A DNA stretch of 53,806 nucleotides from Gammaproteobacteria bacterium. GTDB taxonomy: Bacteria > Pseudomonadota > Gammaproteobacteria > Chromatiales > Sedimenticolaceae. The notes below the pieces were generated by a model. The model saw only the letters and a program-made list of their open reading frames with translations, searched no databases and was not told the DNA's origin. The stretch lies in assembly GCA_020445165.1 (NCBI GenBank), contig JAGRHE010000003.1:1-53806 (forward strand), given 5' to 3'. A program made the translations under genes and the position numbers. Below are positions 19,177 through 29,085 of this stretch, in pieces (positions within the stretch are counted from its first letter, which is position 1; every line of letters starts with the position of its first letter).

Positions 19177-22053
19177 TTAGAACTCTTCCCACTCATCGTC
19201 ATCGGCCGCGCTGGCCGGTGACGGAATCGGCGCCGGCTTGGGCGCCGGTTTCGGCACCGCCCTGGCTGCCGGTTTGGCTGTCGGCTTTGCGGCGACGCTT
19301 GCCTGGGGCTTCGTAACCTTCGGCGCTGTAACCGGACTGGCCGCCGGAGCCGGTTTCGGGGCCACCGCTGCCTTGGTGACGGTTGAGGTACTGCGCACAG
19401 CCGCGGGTTGAGCCGCAGCCATGCCCGGCACGCGGAAGAACTCGACGAGCTGTTTCATCGCCTGGGCCTTTTCACGCATCGCCGACGAAGCGGCCGACGC
19501 CTGCTCTGCGAGTGCCGCATTCTGCTGAGTGTTCTCGTCCATCGATGTGACTGCAAGATTGACCTGATCGATGCCGGCCGACTGTTCGGAGGAGGCAGCC
19601 GCGATCTCCGCGATGATATCGTTGACCTTTTTCACACCGACGACGATCTCGTCGAGTGTCTTGCCCGACTCGTTGACCAGCTCGGTGCCAACCGCCACCT
19701 TCGACACGGAGTCATTGATCAGTTCCTTGATCTCGCGCGCAGCGGTTGCCGAACGACCGGCCAGGTTGCGCACCTCGGTGGCGACAACAGCAAATCCGCG
19801 ACCCTGCTCGCCGGCGCGCGCCGCCTCGACCGAGGCGTTGAGTGCCAACAGGTTAGTCTGGAACGCAATCTCATCGATCACACCGATGATCTCGGCAATC
19901 TTGCTGCTCGCCGAATCGATGTCGGCCATGGCCGAGACCGCCCGGCCAACGACTTCGCCACCGCGCGTCGCAACCTGGCTGGCACTTGCCGCAACCTGGT
20001 TGGCTTGTTGTGCATTGTCGGCGTTGTTGCGCACGGTCGATGTCAGTTGTTCCATCGACGCCGCCGTTTCTTCGAGCGATGCCGCCTGTTGTTCGGTACG
20101 CGACGACAGGCTGTTATTGCCAGCGGAAATCTCGCTTGCGCCGGTACTAATGGCATCAGCTGACTCGCGAAGCTCCCGAACCGTGTCGGCAATATTGCCA
20201 ATGGTCGCATTGACATCGTCGCGCACCTTGCCGAACGCACCCTTGTAGTCACGCTCGATCGGCTTGGTCAGATCACCCTTGGCCATGTGGCCCAATGAAT
20301 CGGCAATATCCTGGAAGACACGGTCGGTGACGTCGACCAGCTCATTGATGCCGCCAGCCAGGCGCTTGAAGAAGCCTCGCTTGTCGTCGGTCGCAACACG
20401 CCGTCCCAGGTCACCGTCCCTCGCCGCGGCAACGATGTCATCGATCTCCTGCTCGACCGCCACTTCTGCGGTACGGTTGGCCCACTCGACCACGGTACCA
20501 AGACGATCGCCGTTACCATCCAGCACCGGGTTGGCGACGATCTTCAATGTCAGACCCGCGACCTCGACCTCGCTCGCGACGGTATTCGATGTGCAATCGA
20601 GCAACTGCCGCTGGTGGCGTGGATCCTTGTGGAAGATATCCATGTTCGCACCGAGCAGGCGATCCGGATCGAACTTCGGCAACACCTCGCGCAGCTCCGA
20701 CGATGTTTCGCGGAACATCTTCTGCAGCGACTTGTTCATGTAGATGATGTTGTATTGGTTATCCGCAACCATCACGGAACTGCTCACATTGTCCAGGGCG
20801 GTGCGAATACGCAGGTTTTCGGTTGCCTGCCTGCGCTCGCTTTCCAGGCGCCGCTCGGCCTCATCGGCGGCATGCAGTTCGGCAGTCAGGTCAGCCCACT
20901 CGACCGCGGTGCCCAGGCGCTCACCATCCGCATTCACGACCGGGTTGGCAATGATGCGGAAGGTGCGCGGGCCGACACTGACCTGGGACTCGTAGGTGTC
21001 CGACAGCGATTCGAGCAGGCGGCGCTGATGCGCCGGCTGCTTGTGGAACACATCGATGTTGCGCCCGATCAGCTTGCTGGCATCGAACCCCGGCAAGCGT
21101 TCGCGCAGGTCCTCCTGCGCTTCGCTGAACATGGCCTGTACGGCCTGGTTCATGTAGATAATGTCGAAGTTCTTGTCAGCGACCATGACATTGGTGCTGA
21201 CGCAATCGAGCGCCGTCTTGATCCGGGTCGCAGCGTCACTCTGCTGCTTGGTTGCGTCGATGATCCCACCGAATTTCTCGATCGCCGTGTTGAAGTGACA
21301 GGCCAGTGCGCCGATCTCGTCGCGTGACCTCACCTCGATACGCTGCGACCAGTCCGCCCGCCCTTCGGCAACGGCACGCATCATGCCAGTCAGCTGCTTG
21401 AGGGGTTTCGAAACGATGCGTGTGAACATGGCACCGATCAGCAGCAGGCCGAGCACCATCAGTGCCGAGTTAATCCCGATATTGGCCAGCAGGTCGCGCT
21501 GAACCGCTGCATCGAGAGCTTTCAGCGAATAGTCGACGCGCACAGCACCAAGGATCTCTCCCGGCTGCGCCTGGTGACAGCTGACGCAATCGGTGCCTCT
21601 GAAATCATGGCTGGCCGGCAGCGGTTGCAGCACCGTTAGCACCCGACCATCTGCGCCGTCGCGGATCAGCTTGATGGATTCGCCCTTCAGTGCGCGCTGG
21701 TCGAGTTCGTCGCGCGCTTTCGTATAGTCGCCGCCATCGCCGAACAACTTGACGACCTTGGGACCGCGCAGGATGCGTGCATCGACGACCTCGGGTCGCG
21801 ACATCAGCTTCTGCCGCGGGATGTCGCGGTTGGCCATGCCACCGGTCAGCATTAGGGTATTGATGTTGTCGAAATAGGAATCCGCGAGGTCCTGGGTCTG
21901 GCGTTCCACCAGGTGCTCGACCAGCATGCGCTGACTGTAGGCCAGGTAGGATGCAGTGGCGATCAGCATGACTGTGAATAACGCGACCAACATGCGGTAG
22001 ATCTTGCCGCGTACCGTTGTGCCAACGACCAGGGTTGCGAAATTCTGGGCCAT
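19177..22053 (-). CDS. Methyl-accepting chemotaxis protein with periplasmic CxxCH heme motif and two PAS domains
   Basis: 958 residues. Membrane helix 1 is near 20-40 and helix 2 near 190-211, flanking a periplasmic sensor with CVSCH at 156-160, a c-type heme attachment motif. A HAMP domain (about 212-265) follows. Two near-duplicate PAS domains (about 280-395 and 400-520) share VMVADxxxxIIYMN, each followed by ANPVxxxDGxRLGTxVEWA. After a second HAMP-like region comes a complete signalling domain with the hairpin [38 protein letters not shown]. The last 120 residues are a Pro/Ala/Lys linker ending in EWEEF, which fits the aromatic-x-x-aromatic tether that binds CheR or CheB. No che genes are adjacent. 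Confidence 0.9.
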   Translation of the reverse strand: MAQNFATLVVGTTVRGKIYRMLVALFTVMLIATASYLAYSQRMLVEHLVERQTQDLADSYFDNINTLMLTGGMANRDIPRQKLMSRPEVVDARILRGPKVVKLFGDGGDYTKARDELDQRALKGESIKLIRDGADGRVLTVLQPLPASHDFRGTDCVSCHQAQPGEILGAVRVDYSLKALDAAVQRDLLANIGINSALMVLGLLLIGAMFTRIVSKPLKQLTGMMRAVAEGRADWSQRIEVRSRDEIGALACHFNTAIEKFGGIIDATKQQSDAATRIKTALDCVSTNVMVADKNFDIIYMNQAVQAMFSEAQEDLRERLPGFDASKLIGRNIDVFHKQPAHQRRLLESLSDTYESQVSVGPRTFRIIANPVVNADGERLGTAVEWADLTAELHAADEAERRLESERRQATENLRIRTALDNVSSSVMVADNQYNIIYMNKSLQKMFRETSSELREVLPKFDPDRLLGANMDIFHKDPRHQRQLLDCTSNTVASEVEVAGLTLKIVANPVLDGNGDRLGTVVEWANRTAEVAVEQEIDDIVAAARDGDLGRRVATDDKRGFFKRLAGGINELVDVTDRVFQDIADSLGHMAKGDLTKPIERDYKGAFGKVRDDVNATIGNIADTVRELRESADAISTGASEISAGNNSLSSRTEQQAASLEETAASMEQLTSTVRNNADNAQQANQVAASASQVATRGGEVVGRAVSAMADIDSASSKIAEIIGVIDEIAFQTNLLALNASVEAARAGEQGRGFAVVATEVRNLAGRSATAAREIKELINDSVSKVAVGTELVNESGKTLDEIVVGVKKVNDIIAEIAAASSEQSAGIDQVNLAVTSMDENTQQNAALAEQASAASSAMREKAQAMKQLVEFFRVPGMAAAQPAAVRSTSTVTKAAVAPKPAPAASPVTAPKVTKPQASVAAKPTAKPAARAVPKPAPKPAPIPSPASAADDDEWEEF

Positions 22054-22169
22054 CCGGATGCCTCGCCTGCGCCTGTAGGGAAAAGAAGTGCAATATCCGT
22101 TACAGCGGCAGAGAGATAATCCGGTTTAGACGTTTATCCGGATCTGCGGCAGGTTAATGGCGCGAAAAC

Positions 22170-22901
22170 TCAATAACGTCGCAGCGAACCATCCGCTTCC
22201 AGCAACGGACGGTAGCCGAACAGCGCATTCAGATGGTGCAGCAGGGCGTGCCGTGCACCGTGCATCCAGAACTGCTCGAGTGCCGCATCGACCTCGCGGT
22301 AACGCGCATGCAGGTCCATCCCCGGATGCCGCCTGGCCTCGGCGCGGACGAGGCCGGCCCACAGACGACTCACACCCATGATGAAGTGAGGCCATTCCTG
22401 CTGCACGTCTTCAGGCCAACGCGGATCACTCGTTGTGGACGGCCGCAGCGCAGCGTCGCCGGCCATGTGATCGATCCGCCACTGCAACAAAAACCCCTGT
22501 TCGCCCAATGACTTGAGTAGTGGCGCGGCCTTCAGGCCGGCCGTTATGCTGCGCGCCACGGCCGGCGGCGCGAACACCATCAGGCTGAACTGGTGGCCGG
22601 TCGCGTCACGCGCCCAACGACGATGAAAGCGCCACAATCGAATCTCGTCGGCGTGCGCGAGGACCGCGTCGAACAACAGCTGGTCGGCGAGCAGGCCGTC
22701 GAGGTGGGTATGGGTGGCGCCATCATCGGCACGGAAGAACCGAAATCGCCAGATGTGCCAGCGCGGCGACTCTTCAACCGACCCACGTCCGGATTGGGCT
22801 TGCTGGACCAGGGGCGCCTGCCAGCTACAGGCCGACATGAGCAAGCCAACCAGCGCCAAAATCACCAGCACCGACCGGCAAACCGCTACCCTCATTCCCA
22901 T
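22170..22901 (-). CDS. Predicted lipoprotein of unknown function
   Basis: 243 residues from the ATG at 22901. The frame is open to 23003 but the extra residues precede the signal. The N-terminus is basic then hydrophobic and ends LLMSAC, a good lipobox with Cys at about 22. The mature part is rich in Trp, His and Arg (WHIWRFRFFR, IRLWRFHRRWARDATGHQF) with conserved-looking MGVSRLWAGL and LHHLNALFGYRPLL segments. I do not recognise a family. It follows an EEP hydrolase and a phospholipase D/VTT gene on the same strand and may be a membrane-associated partner. Confidence 0.6.
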   Translation of the reverse strand: MGMRVAVCRSVLVILALVGLLMSACSWQAPLVQQAQSGRGSVEESPRWHIWRFRFFRADDGATHTHLDGLLADQLLFDAVLAHADEIRLWRFHRRWARDATGHQFSLMVFAPPAVARSITAGLKAAPLLKSLGEQGFLLQWRIDHMAGDAALRPSTTSDPRWPEDVQQEWPHFIMGVSRLWAGLVRAEARRHPGMDLHARYREVDAALEQFWMHGARHALLHHLNALFGYRPLLEADGSLRRY

Positions 22902-23002
22902 CACGTCAATCACCTTGTATCGAACACGGTCGGCGCCGACCCACCTGATGCGCCGGCGATGCTGCAATGCTGCGATGCCGCCATCACAGGCAGACTCAGG
23001 CA

Positions 23003-23680
23003 TCAGTAGCGCAGATCCGCCACCACTGGAAAATGATCCGACGCCGTCGCGACATTCCCACCGTCGTAGCGGCTGTATTCAGTCCTGGTGAAGTCTCCAC
23101 GCACCAGGATACGATCGAGTGCGAACAGCGGCAGCACGCGGGTCGGAAAACTACGGACGCGCGACATGCTGAATCCGCGCTCAATGAGCGGGCGAAAAGC
23201 CGCGCTGCCGGTCCACACGTTGAAATCCCCCATCAACACCGTGAAGTCGGCATCCGATTGCGCAGCGAGCTGCATGACCTGGCCGAGTTGCACCCGGCGC
23301 TCCAGCATGCCCAGACCGAGGTGGGTGGCGAAGATCCGCCAGCGCCTTCCATCCAACGTCAACTCGACGTCCAGTACGCCGCGCGCTTCGCGACCCGCGA
23401 TCGAGATGTCATCGACGGCCTGGCGCAGCGGCGGCGAGCGACTCAACAGCAGGTTGCCGTAGCGACCGACGCCACGATCGAACAAGGTCCCGTCAGTCTC
23501 GTGCATACCGGTAACTTCACGGAACACACGCAGCACATCGCCGGCGTGGTCCAGCGTCACCTCCTGCAAAGCAACGACATCCGCATCCAAACCTGCAAGC
23601 ACGTCCGCTATTCGCTCGGGCGAATAACGTCGATCCGTGCCGATGCAGTCGTGCACGTTGTAGCTCACCAGCCTGGGCAC
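23003..23680 (-). CDS. Endonuclease/exonuclease/phosphatase family hydrolase
   Basis: 225 residues. The fold landmarks are all visible: LVSYNVHDCIG at 4-14, VVALQEV with the metal-binding Glu near 41, MGDFNVW near 158-164, and ASDHFPVVADL at the C-terminus with the catalytic Asp-His. These enzymes hydrolyse phosphodiesters or phosphomonoesters (DNA, phosphoinositides, sphingomyelin-like lipids). It lies six bases downstream of the phospholipase D/VTT gene, as such pairs often do, which hints at a phospholipid substrate. Confidence 0.85.
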   Translation of the reverse strand: MPRLVSYNVHDCIGTDRRYSPERIADVLAGLDADVVALQEVTLDHAGDVLRVFREVTGMHETDGTLFDRGVGRYGNLLLSRSPPLRQAVDDISIAGREARGVLDVELTLDGRRWRIFATHLGLGMLERRVQLGQVMQLAAQSDADFTVLMGDFNVWTGSAAFRPLIERGFSMSRVRSFPTRVLPLFALDRILVRGDFTRTEYSRYDGGNVATASDHFPVVADLRY

Positions 23681-23686
23681 GGCGGT

Positions 23687-25864
23687 TCAGCTGCTGCGCA
23701 GCCAGCGTCGGGCGAACCAGGCCGCAGCCAGCAAAACCACGCCGATGCCGACCGCGAGCGAGATGTTGAGCGCTGACGGTTGGGCCAACGCCTGCCAGAG
23801 TGAGCCCGAAAACAAGGTGATCGCACCCAGGCCCGGCAGCAGGCCGATCAGTGAGCCGACCAGGAACTGACGGGTCCCGAGGTGGGAACTGCCCGCCACC
23901 AGGTTGAAGATCGCAAACGGTGCCACCGGTACCAAGCGCAGTACGGCTACCGCAATCGTCCCGCGTTCCGCGAGCCGACGGCTCAACTGCTCGAAACGCG
24001 AGCCATCGAGACGCTCGATCACGGCGCGCCCCATGAGCCGTCCACCGAAGAACCCAATCGCCGCGGCCAACATGGCCCCGGCCATAACGTATGCGAACGC
24101 CTGCCAGCCGGTGAACACCACGCCGGCGATCACCGCCAGCAGCGTCACCGGCACCATCGCCAGACTGGCGACGACGAACCCGCCGACTGCAACCATGGCG
24201 CGGAATTCGTCTGACCGGATGGCGGCCAGGTAGTCACCGATTCGTTGCGGTGACAACAGATCCTGCAGCGGCGTCCAACGCCATGCGGCCGCCAGCGCAA
24301 GCAGCGCGATGACCAGGCCGAGAAACATCCACAAGCGACGCCGACTGCGCACCTTGCCGGCGCGCGGCACATACTCGGCAACGAAATAGTCCGGGCTGAA
24401 CGGCTCCGAAGGATCGACCAAAGCCGAATCCGGGACCAGGTCGTCGATATTTTTCGGCACCTCCCAGTCGAGTTCGCGCAGGCTTCTATCGCCACCGCGC
24501 AACTGCTCGATTGCCTCGATCAGGCTGCCATGTTCGCGTTCCGCCTGCGCGAATTCAGCTGGGTCACAGCCGAGATGTTGTGCCAACAGGGTCGCACGCA
24601 ATCTTTTGATGTAGCCTGCCACCTGATCCTGCCCGTTCGCCTCGATGGCCAGATCGCATTCCGTATCCAGCCCCATCGAACGATTACTGGCATTCGAGGA
24701 GCCGATCCGCAGCAGTTGTTCGTCGACGATCAACAGCTTGGCGTGAACGCTGATGCAATCGTCACCGAGGCCATCGCGGAACGGAAAGTAGACACGCAAG
24801 CGACTGTGCTCGTCTGCCTCTGCCAGCGATCGCAGTAGGCGTCCGCGTACCACGTCCATCGTCAGCTGCTCGAGCCAGCCGCCGGTTTTCTGCGGCAGTA
24901 CCAGGACAACCTCCGGGCCCGTTTCCTCGCGCAGTTTCTCAGCCAGCGCACGGCCGATGGCATGCGCAGTCAGATACTGGTTCTCGATGTAGATGACCCG
25001 ACGTGCCGCACCGATCGCGTCGATGTACAGACGTTCTATCTCGCGTACCTCGTCGCGCCCACGAAACACCGGTTCGGTGCGCGCCATCGCGACCTCGACA
25101 TCGGTCAGCGCAGCCTCGATGTCGTCTGGCCAAGGCGATGCATCGGGCGCTTCCGGCGGTTTTATCCGCCAGCCCCGTGCACGCCGCCAGCGCTGCCGTG
25201 CGAGATCGCCGAGGCGCTGCGCAATTTCTCCTTCGACCATCAGCATCATGTCGTGGAACGGCGGGTATGGATTACCGTTGGGATCTGTCCGGCGCGGGTC
25301 GTCAGGTGCGTGTTCGGCGGTATCCCAACGCCATCGACTGAGATCGATACCACCAACAAACGCCACCCTGTCATCGACGACCACCAGTTTCTGGTGGTGC
25401 GAGGCACCCTTCGGATGCATGCCGTCGAGACGAAAGTGGAACCTCGGGGGCGCCTGCATCCGCAACCTGAGAGCCGGCAGGAGCTCCCGCTCGGTTGCGT
25501 AGATCATGTTGAAATCCCACGACAGCAGGTAGACGTGCAGCTCGGGATTGCGTTTGACCAAGGCAACCAGGAAGGCACCCAGCTCATCCGGCAGATCGCG
25601 TTCTTCGTCATCGCGGTGCAGCCGTTCGCGGCGGTCGAAATCCCAGCCCAGGATCAGGATCTGGCGCTTTGCCGCACTGCAGACCCGGGCGAACGCGGCG
25701 AAGTAATCTGCTGCCTCTATCAGGGTGTCGACCCGACTCGCGCGCCTGATGCAACAACAATTGCGCTGCTCATCCAGGATCGGCGCAGATGTTTCGGTGT
25801 CCTGGTCGATCACTGTGTCTGATTCGGTCTTTATCGCTGACTGGTCCATGGGTACGGCGTGCAT
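23687..25864 (-). CDS. Phospholipase D / cardiolipin synthase-like protein fused to a VTT (DedA/TVP38) membrane domain
   Basis: 725 residues. The cytoplasmic N-terminal two-thirds has two HKD motifs: HHQKLVVVDDRVAFVGG near 156-172 and VHAKLLIVDEQLLRIGSSN near 374-392. They are the paired active sites of transphosphatidylases. From about 510 onward there are several membrane helices with the VTT/SNARE-associated signature FGGRLMGRAVIERLDG and PVAPFAIFNLVAGSS. The ATG at 25864 has GAGGAG 11 bases upstream. The two domains could couple lipid head-group exchange with lipid flipping. It is the first gene of a three-gene minus-strand run with the EEP hydrolase and a lipoprotein. Confidence 0.88.
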   Translation of the reverse strand: MHAVPMDQSAIKTESDTVIDQDTETSAPILDEQRNCCCIRRASRVDTLIEAADYFAAFARVCSAAKRQILILGWDFDRRERLHRDDEERDLPDELGAFLVALVKRNPELHVYLLSWDFNMIYATERELLPALRLRMQAPPRFHFRLDGMHPKGASHHQKLVVVDDRVAFVGGIDLSRWRWDTAEHAPDDPRRTDPNGNPYPPFHDMMLMVEGEIAQRLGDLARQRWRRARGWRIKPPEAPDASPWPDDIEAALTDVEVAMARTEPVFRGRDEVREIERLYIDAIGAARRVIYIENQYLTAHAIGRALAEKLREETGPEVVLVLPQKTGGWLEQLTMDVVRGRLLRSLAEADEHSRLRVYFPFRDGLGDDCISVHAKLLIVDEQLLRIGSSNASNRSMGLDTECDLAIEANGQDQVAGYIKRLRATLLAQHLGCDPAEFAQAEREHGSLIEAIEQLRGGDRSLRELDWEVPKNIDDLVPDSALVDPSEPFSPDYFVAEYVPRAGKVRSRRRLWMFLGLVIALLALAAAWRWTPLQDLLSPQRIGDYLAAIRSDEFRAMVAVGGFVVASLAMVPVTLLAVIAGVVFTGWQAFAYVMAGAMLAAAIGFFGGRLMGRAVIERLDGSRFEQLSRRLAERGTIAVAVLRLVPVAPFAIFNLVAGSSHLGTRQFLVGSLIGLLPGLGAITLFSGSLWQALAQPSALNISLAVGIGVVLLAAAWFARRWLRSS

Positions 25865-26042
25865 ATTGCTTCGGACTCCTCAGAGTACGCAAACATGGGA
25901 CCAAGCTGGCTCTGGCGCGCGCTAACAACGTGTTCAAGCGGCATTGAGGGTCGTGGCACAGCCACATGGCACCCGTCGTTGGCGCAAATCAACCAGTCGG
26001 ATTGTTCATCACGGCCAATCCGATTGCAGGCAGGAACAAGAC

Positions 26043-27698
26043 ATGACCAAGCATCAACGCGGCGCGGACCTGGTGGTTCGCTGTCTCGAGTCGGCCGGCA
26101 TCGAGTACGTCTTCGGGATCCCCGGTGAAGAGAACCTCGACCTGGTCGACGCACTGCAGACGAGCAGCATCCGCTTCATCGTCACGCGACACGAACAGGC
26201 GGCGGCGTTCATGGCCGACGTCTACGCCCGCCTCACCGGCCGCACCGGAGTCTGTACCGCAACGCTCGGACCGGGTGCCACCAACCTGGTAACCGGAGTG
26301 GCTGATGCCTTTCTCGATCGCGCCCCACTGCTCGCGATCGCCGGTCAGGGCGCGACCTCACGCCTGCACAAGGAAAGTCACCAGGTCATCAACCTCGAAG
26401 CACTGTTCGCGAACATCACAAAGTCTTCGCAGCGAATCAGCGATTCTGACGCGATCGCGGAAACCGTCGCCGCCGCCCTGGCATTGAGCCAGGATCCCAA
26501 GCCAGGCCCGACCTTCGTCGTCCTGCCGGAGAATATCGCTGCCGAACCCGGCCGGGGTCAGCCGCTCGATCCGGCCAGCGTGCGCCTGCCACGCGCCGAC
26601 GCCACTTCGGTCGGAGATGCGGTCGACATGATCGCCCGTGCCGTCCGACCGCTGCTGCTGATCGGCAACGGCGTCGTGCGCGCCGGCGCCATCGAAGCCC
26701 TGAATGCATTCGTGGAACGGACGGGTGCCCCGTTCACAACCACGTTCATGGCCAAGGGCAGTATCAGCGATCGCCATCCGCTGGCATTGACGACCACCGG
26801 CCTGTCGCAGGACGAATCCACCCGTTGCGGGTTCGACCGGGCCGACCTGGTGGTCGCAATCGGCTACGACCTGGTGGAGTTCGACCCCGCACACTGGCGT
26901 GGCGACACCGGCCGGGCCTTACTCCATATCGATAGCACGGCGCCAGAGCTGGACCGGCATTATCTGCCGACTCTCAGCCTCAGCGGAGACATCGCAGCCA
27001 ACCTGTCGCTGCTGAACTGCGCATTGGATGCCGCCGGGCATGTAGCCCGCGCTGACTGGGCCCATGAGCTTCGTGACCGGGTGCACCGGGAATTTCGCCT
27101 CGGGCAGGATTCCGATGCTTGCCCGATCAAGCCGCAACGCCTGCTGCACGACCTGCGCCGTTGCCTCGACGATGACGCGATCCTGGTATCGGACGTCGGT
27201 GCACACAAGATCTGGGTCGCCCATCAATGGCCGACCTACACAGCCAACAGCTGCATCATCTCGAACGGGTTCGCCGCGATGGGAATCGGGCTGCCTGGCG
27301 CAATTGCCGCCAAGCTCGCCTTCCCCGATCGCCAAGTGGTCACGGCAACCGGAGACGCCAGCCTGCAGATGAATGCGCAGGAACTGGAGACCGCTTTGCG
27401 GCTCGGCCTCGCGCTGGTGGTGCTGGTGTGGAACGATGGTGGCTATGGCCTGATCGAATGGCATCAAAAGAAGCGCTTCGGTCGCAGCCACGACGTCCAC
27501 TTTGGCAATCCCGACCTGGTCGCATTTGCCGAGAGCTTCGGTGCGCGGGGTTTTCGTATCGAAACGGCCGCTCAATTGGAACCGACGCTGCGCAAAGCTC
27601 TCGACTGCGGCACCGTGGCCGTGATCGACTGCCCGGTCGATTATCGGGAAAACCTGCAGCTGGATAAGCGCCTCGGCGGACTCGGCTGCACGAGTTGA
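26043..27698 (+). CDS. Acetolactate synthase large-subunit-type TPP enzyme
   Basis: 551 residues from the ATG at 26043, although the frame is open from 25944. Thiamine-diphosphate features: the activating glutamate in RHEQAAAFMADVYARLTG near 51-68, GPGATNLVTGVADA near 78-91, and the Mg/TPP motif GDASLQMNAQELETALRL ... WNDGGYGLIEWHQ near 438-480. No regulatory small subunit follows, and the protein ends without a C-terminal extension. It looks like the catabolic AlsS type, condensing two pyruvates to acetolactate, more than the biosynthetic IlvB type. The gene is divergent from the PLD/VTT operon. Other TPP carboligases remain possible. Confidence 0.82.
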   Translation: MTKHQRGADLVVRCLESAGIEYVFGIPGEENLDLVDALQTSSIRFIVTRHEQAAAFMADVYARLTGRTGVCTATLGPGATNLVTGVADAFLDRAPLLAIAGQGATSRLHKESHQVINLEALFANITKSSQRISDSDAIAETVAAALALSQDPKPGPTFVVLPENIAAEPGRGQPLDPASVRLPRADATSVGDAVDMIARAVRPLLLIGNGVVRAGAIEALNAFVERTGAPFTTTFMAKGSISDRHPLALTTTGLSQDESTRCGFDRADLVVAIGYDLVEFDPAHWRGDTGRALLHIDSTAPELDRHYLPTLSLSGDIAANLSLLNCALDAAGHVARADWAHELRDRVHREFRLGQDSDACPIKPQRLLHDLRRCLDDDAILVSDVGAHKIWVAHQWPTYTANSCIISNGFAAMGIGLPGAIAAKLAFPDRQVVTATGDASLQMNAQELETALRLGLALVVLVWNDGGYGLIEWHQKKRFGRSHDVHFGNPDLVAFAESFGARGFRIETAAQLEPTLRKALDCGTVAVIDCPVDYRENLQLDKRLGGLGCTS

Positions 27699-27772
27699 CA
27701 TCAGGCAGACCGGTTAGTCTGTCAATGGCCAGGAAGCAAGCGCAAGGTCATGCAAGGCAGACACAGATGCGC

Positions 27773-29044
27773 TCAGAAGCCGCGCATATGAATCGCGTCG
27801 CCGATCCGACGAACCGCCAGGTCATATGCCGCCTCGCGCAAATGGTCATGATTGCCGTCTGCTTTTTCCAGGATATCTTTCCACGCCTTCTCCAGCTTCT
27901 TTTCGAGCCTGCCGAACGTGGTGTCACGTTGCCAGTAATCGCGCGACGCATTTTGCGCCCACTCGAAATAGGAGACGGTAACTCCACCGGCATTGACCAA
28001 TAAATCCGGCACTATCTCGACACCGGCATCGCGCAACATCGCGTCGGCATCACAGCTGACCGGGAGGTTCGCCGCCTCGACGATCATGCGTGCGCGGACC
28101 TCACCCGCGTTGGCCGCTGTGATAGCGTTCTCGATTGCGGCCGGGACCAGCATGTCCACCTTGGCGGCCAGCAACTCGGCATTCGAATATTCTTCACCGT
28201 CGATCAATTGCGCCAGTTCCGCATCGGGTTCTTTCTCCGCCGCATCGATCAACGCGACTACATCCAGCCCCTTGTCTCGATACACACCACCGCGCGCATC
28301 GCTGATGGCAACGACACGCGCCCCCATACCCGCAAAACGGAGAGCCGCATGCTGGCCTACGTTGCCGAAGCCCTGAACTGCCACCCTGGCGCCCTCGAGC
28401 TCGCGGTGGCCATCTGTCCACGCCAATGCCGCGACGTGTGCTGCGCCATGGCCGGTAGCTTCGACGCGCCCCTGGATGCCTCCCAGCGCTCGCGGCTTGC
28501 CCGTAACAATCGCGGGTGTATAACCATGACGCTTGGCGTAGGCATCGAATATCCAGGCCATGATCTGCGGGTTGGTTCCCATGTCGGGGGCCGGGATGTC
28601 CATGCGAGGACCGATGACAGGCTCGATGCGATCGACCATGCCCTTGGTCAGCGCCTCGAGTTCATGCGCATTCAGCGATTTCGGATCGACCGCAATGCCA
28701 CCCTTTGCGCCGCCGAATGGCACGTCGACGACCGCGCACTTCAATGTCATCGCCCGCGCCAGAGCCCTGAAATGGTCGAGTCCCACGTCGGGATGAAAGC
28801 GCAAGCCACCTTTGAAGGGGCCGCGGCTCGCATTGTGCTGCACGCGATAGCCCTGGAACACGCTCAGGCTTCCATCCTGTCGCCTGATCGGAACCTTGAA
28901 CGAGATCTCCCGGGTCGCGCTGTTCAGTAGCTCGCCCAGTTCCCCATCGATGTCTTCCCGCTGCAAGGCAGCATGCAGGAAGCCCTTACAGGTCTTCTCG
29001 ATGCCTTCTCCGCCACCGCCATCTTTGCTTTGTCCTTTACTCAT
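27773..29044 (-). CDS. Glutamate dehydrogenase (Glu/Leu/Phe/Val dehydrogenase family)
   Basis: 423 residues from the ATG at 29044, preceded by AAGGGAGAC. Signatures: GGLRFHPDV near 78-86, the catalytic lysine region PFGGAKGGIAVDP near 109-121, PAPDMGTNPQIMAWIFD near 151-167, and the nucleotide-binding VQGFGNVGQHAALRFAG near 220-236. It interconverts 2-oxoglutarate and glutamate with NAD(P). It lies 41 bases downstream of a succinate-semialdehyde dehydrogenase on the same strand. Together they could channel glutamate-derived carbon into the TCA cycle. Confidence 0.9.
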   Translation of the reverse strand: MSKGQSKDGGGGEGIEKTCKGFLHAALQREDIDGELGELLNSATREISFKVPIRRQDGSLSVFQGYRVQHNASRGPFKGGLRFHPDVGLDHFRALARAMTLKCAVVDVPFGGAKGGIAVDPKSLNAHELEALTKGMVDRIEPVIGPRMDIPAPDMGTNPQIMAWIFDAYAKRHGYTPAIVTGKPRALGGIQGRVEATGHGAAHVAALAWTDGHRELEGARVAVQGFGNVGQHAALRFAGMGARVVAISDARGGVYRDKGLDVVALIDAAEKEPDAELAQLIDGEEYSNAELLAAKVDMLVPAAIENAITAANAGEVRARMIVEAANLPVSCDADAMLRDAGVEIVPDLLVNAGGVTVSYFEWAQNASRDYWQRDTTFGRLEKKLEKAWKDILEKADGNHDHLREAAYDLAVRRIGDAIHMRGF

Positions 29045-29085
29045 GCTGTCTCCCTTTCGCTGCGCCTGCGTCCGACGCAGGCGAC

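Noticed and set aside
25888..25903. Minus-strand TGGTCC-CATGT-TTGCG as a sigma-54 promoter of the PLD/VTT gene
   Set aside because: Two mismatches in the -24 box, and the predicted start would fall inside the ribosome-binding site.
25950..26000. TGGCAC boxes upstream of acetolactate synthase
   Set aside because: No GC lies at the required 12-base spacing, so they are not -24/-12 promoters.
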